Shown piece after piece: positions 59,587 to 64,000 of a stretch of 64,000 nt of DNA (position 1 is the stretch's first letter; each line of letters begins with the position of its first letter). The stretch is taken from the IMG/VR virus record IMGVR_UViG_3300028854_000012, positions 26,059 to 90,058 of that record. One strand, given 5' to 3'. Under the pieces are notes generated by a model. It was given only the letters and a program-made list of their open reading frames with translations. It searched no databases and had not been told where the DNA came from. This DNA comes from a virus. A program made the translations under genes and the position numbers.

Positions 59587-60436
59587 CTACAAAATTTACT
59601 ATTTCCTGTTTTAATATTTCTATATCTCCATATATAATATTAACTTTTTTGGATATGGCCAACATTTTTTCTTCACTGTTTCCTAATGTCATAGCATATG
59701 GATTTTTAGGGTCCAAATATAAATCATATTTTGGAAGATAAAAATCTGGAAAATATCTTCTAGTTATTCCCTGTAAATCTATCCATTTAATAAATTTTGG
59801 TCGAATCCATTCAATATTGTTATTTGTTAAAAATTCAGCTAAATCTAATTCCCAACCTGATTCCAATAATATTTTTTTATTTTGGTAAGGATTAAAAAAC
59901 CAAAATAGTTTTTTCCTAAAATTTGGATATGTTCGACATCCAACACTTGCTTCAATTATACAGTCTTTTGAACCACAAGTTTTTTGATTTCTTTTGCGAT
60001 ATGGAACTATTAATTCTTTATTACAAATTTTACAAATAATAATTATTTCTGGATGTGCTTTTCTACCACCCATTCCACGAGATATTTGTATTTCTCCTTT
60101 TGCATATTTCTCTTTCATTAACATAGACAAATTTTGTTTATATTGTGCAAATTTTTCAGTTTTATAATATCCATTTTCTTTTCTTTGAATATTATGATAT
60201 ATTCCACTACATGAACTACTACAAAAATTTCCAAGAGTAGAGATACTACTTTTATTTTTATAAAAATTTAAACCACAATTAGTGCATAATATATTTTTAC
60301 CAGTTTTTCTTGATGCAAGATTACACTCTTTACTACATAAAAATTTACTTCCTAATTTTTTACTTTCATTTATTCTTTTTATGGACTTTTCAAATAAATT
60401 ACTACAATAATCACATTTAACAGTTTTAGTTCGCAT
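59564..60436 (-). CDS. Zinc-finger PD-(D/E)XK-like homing endonuclease
   Basis: 290 residues. The first half has six or more C-x-x-C pairs (CDYCSNLF, CSKECN, CTNCGLNF, CSSSC, CKICNKEL). The second half has SGWELDLAEFLTNNNIEWIRP, RRYFPDFYLPKYDLYLDPKN: glutamate, aspartate and D-x-K in the usual order. GAGGTAAT precedes the start. It lies among tRNAs. Confidence 0.65.
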   Translation of the reverse strand: MRTKTVKCDYCSNLFEKSIKRINESKKLGSKFLCSKECNLASRKTGKNILCTNCGLNFYKNKSSISTLGNFCSSSCSGIYHNIQRKENGYYKTEKFAQYKQNLSMLMKEKYAKGEIQISRGMGGRKAHPEIIIICKICNKELIVPYRKRNQKTCGSKDCIIEASVGCRTYPNFRKKLFWFFNPYQNKKILLESGWELDLAEFLTNNNIEWIRPKFIKWIDLQGITRRYFPDFYLPKYDLYLDPKNPYAMTLGNSEEKMLAISKKVNIIYGDIEILKQEIVNFVVDNCIKV

Positions 60437-60492
60437 ATCATTACCTCTAATATCTATTTAGTCGAGATGATGAATTTTGAACTATTAATTTT

Positions 60493-60578
60493 TGGTCGGG
60501 GTGGCTGAACTCGAATCAGCATACACCTTTCGGATTCTGGTTCCCAAAACCAGCGGCCTTCCATTGACCCACACCCCG
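60493..60578 (-). tRNA. tRNA-Pro(TGG)
   Basis: Acceptor CGGGGTG/CACCCCG, D-stem GGTC/GGCC, anticodon arm CTGGT-TTTGGGA-ACCAG, T-arm GCTGA-TTCGAGT-TCAGC, CCA. The variable region (16 bases, CC-GAAA-GG) is longer than usual for Pro. Confidence 0.75.
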
Positions 60579-60595
60579 ATATATAAACTTAACCT

Positions 60596-60748
60596 TTAAT
60601 TACCAACTTTCTTTTTCAACACAACAATTTCATGTGCTTCATTTAAAAGTTTGATAGTTCTCTCGCAATATTCCTTACGCTCCTTGGGGAGACTGGTAGA
60701 TACAGTTTTGAAATATTGCATATCTTCGTAATCATGTGTAATATTCAT
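60596..60748 (-). CDS. Small protein of 50 residues
   Basis: ATG 60748 with AGGAGA upstream. MNITHDYEDMQYFKTVSTSL then a basic helix (PKERKEYCERTIKLLNEAHE). It stands between two tRNAs. No family recognised. Confidence 0.5.
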   Translation of the reverse strand: MNITHDYEDMQYFKTVSTSLPKERKEYCERTIKLLNEAHEIVVLKKKVGN

Positions 60749-60775
60749 ATTAATCTCTCCTATTATTAAAATTTT

Positions 60776-60852
60776 TGGTGGGGAGTGAGGCGCTCGAATC
60801 CTCGTCTAGACCTTTTCGGAGTCCCGCTAAAAGCCATCTCAGCTAACTCCCC
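60776..60852 (-). tRNA. tRNA, probably Phe(GAA), atypical
   Basis: Acceptor GGGGAGT/ACTCCCC, encoded CCA. Anticodon stem GGACT/GGTCT with loop CCGAAAA reads GAA, but has C instead of U at 33. The T-arm has one mismatch. It may be impaired or differently charged. Confidence 0.5.
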
Positions 60853-60956
60853 ATTGTTATTATTAAAACTTATTACCGTTTTCCAAATACTTCATCTTTC
60901 AATGGCATGACTGTGTGAGAGGCCAGAAGCGATAGGTGCATACGAAGTTAAAACTT

Positions 60957-61043
60957 TGGTCAGGATGAGAGGATTTGAACCTCTGATGTCGTAATGACGC
61001 TCGTTTCCAGAACGAGGGGCAAACCAGACCTGCCGCCACCCTG
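60957..61043 (-). tRNA. tRNA with long variable arm, anticodon TGG or GGA (Pro or Ser)
   Basis: Acceptor CAGGGTG/CATCCTG, D-arm GGCA/TGCC, stem CTCGT/ACGAG with loop TCTGGAA, T-arm AGAGG-TTCAAAT-CCTCT, CCA. Standard geometry gives TGG with C33; the same bases shifted by one give GGA with U33, as in the tRNA-Ser at 56461. Confidence 0.55.
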
Positions 61044-61054
61044 ACTATTAAATT

Positions 61055-61129
61055 TGGTATTCCCGGTAAGAATCGAACTTACATCAGAACCTTCGCAGGG
61101 TTGTATTCTATCCGTTGAACTACGGGAAT
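61055..61129 (-). tRNA. tRNA-Arg(GCG)
   Basis: Acceptor ATTCCCG/CGGGAAT, anticodon loop CTGCGAA (stem of four pairs plus one mismatch), T-arm GTAAG-TTCGATT-CTTAC, CCA. Confidence 0.75.
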
Positions 61130-61147
61130 ATAATTAATCTCTTATAA

Positions 61148-61315
61148 CTATTTTCTTACTTGTTTTTTTAAACCATGTCTTGATCCGCAAACTCTACATT
61201 TTGAACCTTCTCTAACCATTATACTATCACAACCAAAACAAATTCCAGCACCTTTTGGTTCTTGAACCATTTCTCTATTTGTTCTTTTATAACCATCATC
61301 TGTTTCTCTTTGCAT
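61148..61315 (-). CDS. Small zinc-ribbon protein of 55 residues
   Basis: ATG 61315 with GAGGTAAAG upstream. ICFGCDSIMVREGSKCRVCGSRHG is a C-x-x-C pair, spacer, C-x-x-C-type zinc ribbon with a basic tail. Probably nucleic-acid binding. It lies among tRNAs. Confidence 0.6.
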   Translation of the reverse strand: MQRETDDGYKRTNREMVQEPKGAGICFGCDSIMVREGSKCRVCGSRHGLKKQVRK

Positions 61316-61328
61316 AATTCTTTACCTC

Positions 61329-61429
61329 GTATCGTGAGCAGTAGGCGAAGCTGCATTATTTAACCCGGTTAAATGTCCTCGAATACTCAAGACGTTCGAG
61401 TAATTCTGCGCCTTAGACGATCACGATAC
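61329..61429 (-). ncRNA. Structured RNA 6 (stem-closed)
   Basis: A perfect 9-bp closing stem, GTATCGTGA with TCACGATAC. Inner hairpins on the minus strand: CTCGAA/TTCGAG, ATTTAAC-CGG-GTTAAAT and GCAG/CTGC. It lies between the zinc-ribbon gene and tRNA-Tyr. Confidence 0.4.
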
Positions 61430-61438
61430 AACAACGCT

Positions 61439-61526
61439 TGGTGCAAGGGGTGAGGCTCAAACTCACCATGCCTCGAAAGGCGACGATTTTACAGACCGTT
61501 GGCCGTTCACCCGGACCATCCCTTGC
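61439..61526 (-). tRNA. tRNA-Tyr(GTA)
   Basis: 88 bases. Acceptor GCAAGGG/CCCTTGC, anticodon arm ACGGT-CTGTAAA-ATCGT, variable arm GCCT-TTCG-AGGC, T-arm GTGAG-TTTGAGC-CTCAC, CCA. Its 5' part encodes the last codons and stop of the HNH gene. Confidence 0.85.
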
Positions 61527-62364
61527 ATAAATCAAATTTATACTTCTTATTCCAATTTTCTATTCTCATTATTAACTCTTCAATCGTTATTGTGCATTTA
61601 ATATTTTTTGATGCATTTTGTGATTGAAATATTAATTTACAATTTGCAGGATGACTAATTATTTCAGAAGGTATTTTATTTTTAAATCCAAATGAAATAC
61701 TTACCATATGATCCCTTGAAATACCCTTCATATTATTGCCATGGTTTTTAGCTGAATACATACCATGTTCTTTTAAAAATTCAAAATCAAATTCGTTAGG
61801 AAAATTTCTTAATAAAAAATTAAATTTGCATTCTTTCCTATATCTTTTTATTTCTGGTAATGTGCTTAAATATTGATCATGTTTTCTATTAAAATAAATT
61901 TTCCGACATTGTTCACTACATAATTTTTTTGTGCTGTAATTTGAAAATTGTAAATCACAAATAACGCATTTATTATCACCACATTTTCTTTGTTTTCTTC
62001 CTTTTGCATCAGCTTTTGCAATCATTAATATGGATAAATTTTTACGACATTCATCTGACATTTGATGTGAATTGGCACAACTTCTGCCACAAAATCTAAC
62101 TCTTTCAAATTCTACTGATGTTTTTCTTCCCCTCCAAATAAAATTTTTATTACACCGTTCGCATATTTTTTTATGATCTTCTATTGGTCCTACTCTATTT
62201 TCATATGCTAATTTACTTCGTTCTTTAAATTCAATATTACTATATTTTCCGTTATTTCCACTGCTATATTTTGAATTTAAGCCCAAGTGCATTCTTTCTT
62301 TATGACAATGAATTCCTTTAATACTAAATTCTTTATTACAAAATTCACATATTACTTTTTCCAT
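61507..62364 (-). CDS. HNH homing endonuclease with zinc fingers
   Basis: 285 residues from ATG 62364 (GGGGTG upstream); the GTG at 62370 is also possible. Zinc pairs CEFCNKEF, CERCNKNF, CVICDLQF and CSEQC. The HNH core is ISRDHMVSISFGF, SHPANCKLIFQSQNASKN. The stop lies inside the tRNA-Tyr gene. A late-type CATAAATA precedes the gene. Confidence 0.75.
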   Translation of the reverse strand: MEKVICEFCNKEFSIKGIHCHKERMHLGLNSKYSSGNNGKYSNIEFKERSKLAYENRVGPIEDHKKICERCNKNFIWRGRKTSVEFERVRFCGRSCANSHQMSDECRKNLSILMIAKADAKGRKQRKCGDNKCVICDLQFSNYSTKKLCSEQCRKIYFNRKHDQYLSTLPEIKRYRKECKFNFLLRNFPNEFDFEFLKEHGMYSAKNHGNNMKGISRDHMVSISFGFKNKIPSEIISHPANCKLIFQSQNASKNIKCTITIEELIMRIENWNKKYKFDLCKGWSG

Positions 62365-62427
62365 AATCACCCCGCATCTTTATTTATGCTTGGTGGACAT
62401 AATTTCATTTGAACTATATAAATATTT

Positions 62428-62502
62428 CTGTGGATGATTCGGGAACCGCCCCCGACCCCATAGTTTGCAGGACTATTGTGCTCCTATCAACACCTATCAC
62501 CC
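62428..62502 (-). tRNA. Degenerate tRNA-like, anticodon TGC (Ala)
   Basis: Acceptor GGGTGAT/ATCATCC, D-arm GTG/CAC, anticodon stem ATAGT/ACTAT with loop CCTGCAA (TGC, but C33). The T-stem TCGGG/CCCGA encloses an abnormal loop (GGCGGTT), and the 3' end is CAG, not CCA. Probably non-functional or a derived RNA. Confidence 0.45.
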
Positions 62503-62538
62503 ATGTTAAAAATTACTAAACTTATCCCCCAAAACTTT

Positions 62539-62575
62539 AAAGCCTCTAACCATTTTCATTTTGGTTAGAGGCTTT
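62539..62575 (-). terminator. Strong terminator hairpin
   Basis: A perfect 13-bp stem (AAAGCCTCTAACC and complement) around an 11-base loop. On the minus strand it is followed by AAAGTTTT. Ends the unit starting at 62815. Confidence 0.65.
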
Positions 62576-62597
62576 GGAATATTAATTTCCATTTACC

Positions 62598-62681
62598 TTA
62601 ACCATTAGCACCAAATACTGGACGGGCGCAATAACTTGCGGGGGCCAGTGCGAGTTGTAACGGGTTTGTAAAATGGATCAT
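62598..62681 (-). CDS. Candidate small ORF of 27 residues
   Basis: ATG 62681 with GAAGGAA upstream; begins MIHFTNPLQLALAPASY and ends GANG. It stands alone between a sigma70-like promoter with a strong hairpin and a terminator. Codon statistics are useless at this length, so it may be a non-coding RNA instead. Confidence 0.35.
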   Translation of the reverse strand: MIHFTNPLQLALAPASYCARPVFGANG

Positions 62682-62722
62682 TTTCCTTCTCCAACCTTTT
62701 AATAATTATGCGGTATAAAAAT

Positions 62723-62761
62723 CGATAATGACAACTACCATTGTAAACATTGTCATTATCG
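62723..62761 (-). other. 12-bp hairpin in the leader of the small ORF
   Basis: CGATAATGACAA (62723-62734) and TTGTCATTATCG (62750-62761) pair perfectly around 15 bases, between the promoter and the ORF. Confidence 0.6.
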
Positions 62762-62786
62762 TAGCCTATATTCTTGCTACTCTTTT

Positions 62787-62815
62787 ATACTACATCTTTA
62801 TTTATCATTTGTCAA
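62787..62815 (-). promoter_or_regulatory. Sigma70-like promoter
   Basis: Minus strand TTGACA (62815-62810), 17-bp spacer, TAGTAT (62792-62787), just after the truncated ligase gene. Confidence 0.6.
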
Positions 62816-62840
62816 CAACTATTTTTGGTATAAACCAAAA

Positions 62841-63230
62841 TTATTTTAACGGGGTGGTGTGGTTTTGCCCGCGCTTATAAAGATTCACATCAAATAATTT
62901 CAATTCTTTTGGATCGGAAGGTTCGTGAATACCAGTGAAACTATTCGGACCAAAAAATTCTGTATAAACAATTGCGCTTTGAACTCCACGTTCAATATCT
63001 TTAATACGCTTCACAATCTCTGGACCCATAATATCTTGAAAAATGGGAATGGCTTCACCAAAAATTGGATCAGATTTATCAAATAAACGAGTTCGTGTGC
63101 CATATTTATACCAACCACTCTTAGATGACCATTCCCACCGTAAATTACTTCCATCATATTTTGTGAAAGCAATACATGGTTCTCCAATCGGTGCCTTGTT
63201 ACTTCCCGGTATTTCTGGATATTGTTTCAC
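62841..63230 (-). CDS. RNA ligase-like protein, truncated
   Basis: 129 residues, GTG start with AAGGAG upstream. FTKYDGSNLRWEW is the K-x-DG nucleotidyl-transfer motif; YGTRTRLF, FGEAIPIF, YTEFFGPNSFTG and LFDVNLYKRG match phage RNA/DNA-ligase-like proteins of about 200 or more residues. It ends just after motif III, so motifs IV and V are missing. It is probably inactive, or the rest was lost by recombination. Confidence 0.6.
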   Translation of the reverse strand: MKQYPEIPGSNKAPIGEPCIAFTKYDGSNLRWEWSSKSGWYKYGTRTRLFDKSDPIFGEAIPIFQDIMGPEIVKRIKDIERGVQSAIVYTEFFGPNSFTGIHEPSDPKELKLFDVNLYKRGQNHTTPLK

Positions 63231-63377
63231 TTACTAACTCCTTTGATTCTGCATGACATCCAACATTGTATGTTGAATATAGTTTACACCAATAACAACC
63301 ACCACCACTTAAATATTCAGCATTTTTTTACAATCATGCTTTGGGCAGCAACACTTCGGATATTTATCGTGTTTCAT
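63199..63377 (-). CDS. Small zinc protein, frameshifted (tentative)
   Basis: From ATG 63377 the frame gives MKHDKYPKCCCPKHDCKK and soon stops. One extra A in the A7 run (63329-63323) would continue to EYLSGGGCYWCKLYSTYNVGCH, giving about 59 residues with paired cysteines. The cysteine pattern on both sides supports one gene. It overlaps the ligase start. Confidence 0.35.
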
Positions 63378-63392
63378 TATTTTCCTTAATTG

Positions 63393-63608
63393 TTAAAATT
63401 GTAATCTTGCTAAAAATTCATTTTCAGTATCCAACACAGATATATCATCATTCATAATATTTCTTGAATAAGATACATAATCTTTAATTAAATCAATTCT
63501 TTCAATTTCAACATTCTGTCCTGTACAAGCAACAATTTTACCTAATGCTTTGCCCGCACATCCAGTTCTAAAACTTTCAAAAATTACGTATTTTCCAATA
63601 TAGTCCAT
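63393..63608 (-). CDS. Small protein, unknown
   Basis: 71 residues. MDYIGKYVIFESFRTGCAGKALGKIV looks like a small SH3-like beta-barrel; the C-terminus is acidic and helical. No family recognised. Confidence 0.5.
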   Translation of the reverse strand: MDYIGKYVIFESFRTGCAGKALGKIVACTGQNVEIERIDLIKDYVSYSRNIMNDDISVLDTENEFLARLQF

Positions 63609-63651
63609 TATTTTTAGCTCTCATATATTAAAGTTTGTTTTTATATTATTT

Positions 63652-63873
63652 TTAATGTTCAAGTATATAAAGCATTGCTTGTTCTTCGGTAATAGCTTCT
63701 AAGTCTTTTACAAAAAGTAAAACTGTTTTATCAAAAATAGGAAATTTGACATGACACATTTTTTCATATTCATCATCATATGATGAAACTGTGCCAACTT
63801 TCCCGACAACATATTTAGATATAATTGTTTGCCCAATTGGAACTGGCTTTCCGTTTTTATCAACATATTTCAT
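63652..63873 (-). CDS. Small protein, paralogue of 63874
   Basis: 73 residues. MKYVDKNGKPVPIGQTIISKYVVGKVGTVSSY suggests a small barrel; ITEEQAMLYILEH at the end matches LTEEQALLWMLEQ in the next gene and SEEQLTLYFLTK in 22281. Confidence 0.55.
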   Translation of the reverse strand: MKYVDKNGKPVPIGQTIISKYVVGKVGTVSSYDDEYEKMCHVKFPIFDKTVLLFVKDLEAITEEQAMLYILEH

Positions 63874-64000
63874 TTATTGCTCCAACATCCATAGTAATGC
63901 TTGTTCTTCTGTTAATATTCGTAAACTCTGTGGCCAATATTTACCGGCATATGATTTGTTAAAATATTTTACATTATAAAATATTGAACCTGCGTCATCT
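63874..64000 (-). CDS. Partial gene, cut by window edge, paralogue of 63652
   Basis: The C-terminal 41 residues are visible, ending RILTEEQALLWMLEQ. The stop lies just before the 63652 start (TAAATG). The start lies beyond the window. Confidence 0.5.
   Translation of the reverse strand, partial: DDAGSIFYNVKYFNKSYAGKYWPQSLRILTEEQALLWMLEQ

Noticed and set aside
60856-60956. Possible 22-residue ORF between tRNAs
   Set aside because: No good ribosome binding site and too short to judge; I see nothing firm in this gap.

Overview
The window is part of the genome of an AT-rich, T4-like myovirus. Recognisable T4-type genes are a family B DNA polymerase (gene 43), sliding clamp (45), a 5'-3' exonuclease of the T4 RNase H type, portal (20), prohead core protein (67-like), prohead protease (21), scaffold (22), major capsid protein (23), two gp26-type baseplate hub proteins and a tape-measure-like protein. 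Two promoter classes are visible. One is sigma70-like (TTGACA, 17 bp, TATACT). The other is T4-late-like (TATAAATA). The host is not identified. A PEP-CTERM protein downstream of which lies an IscA-like protein points to a Gram-negative host with an exosortase system.

Layout. 0-5.2 kb: small unknown genes, a homing endonuclease, a GT-A glycosyltransferase and a HAD phosphatase. 5.2-16.4 kb: a run of enzyme-like genes, most starting with a short N-terminus of the form M-K/R-I/L-x-E-L-L-x-E. They include an ADP-ribosyltransferase-like protein, a nucleotidyltransferase/GNAT fusion, a protein with five GNAT domains, a Dps, a SprT-like protease and a ParB-like protein. 17.2-19.1 kb: a structured-RNA region with a tnpB-less IS605-type remnant carrying an omega-RNA-like copy, tRNA-Trp and three stem-closed RNAs. 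19.1-26.8 kb: replication genes and a 2H phosphoesterase. 26.8-30.5 kb: a MoxR ATPase, a duplicate of its C-terminal domain, and a metallopeptidase/VWA protein. 30.6-53.4 kb: virion morphogenesis genes separated by homing endonucleases and a TnpB element. 53.4-64 kb: minus-strand small genes, about 15 tRNAs or tRNA-like genes, several structured RNAs, IscA, PEP-CTERM and more endonucleases.

Main hypothesis. The short N-termini resemble the capsid-targeting sequences of T4 internal proteins and Alt, which gp21 protease removes at L/I-x-E. One of these proteins (12674) has almost the same sequence after its predicted cut as the major capsid protein (GSTSAG-x-IAT). I infer a large set of enzymes packed into the head and injected with the DNA, including a multi-GNAT polyprotein with cleavage sites between its domains.

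Other points of note: nine homing endonucleases plus one remnant; eight genes whose promoter position predicts leaderless mRNA; and four otherwise intact genes each broken by one missing base in a homopolymer, which may be sequencing error or -1 frameshifting.
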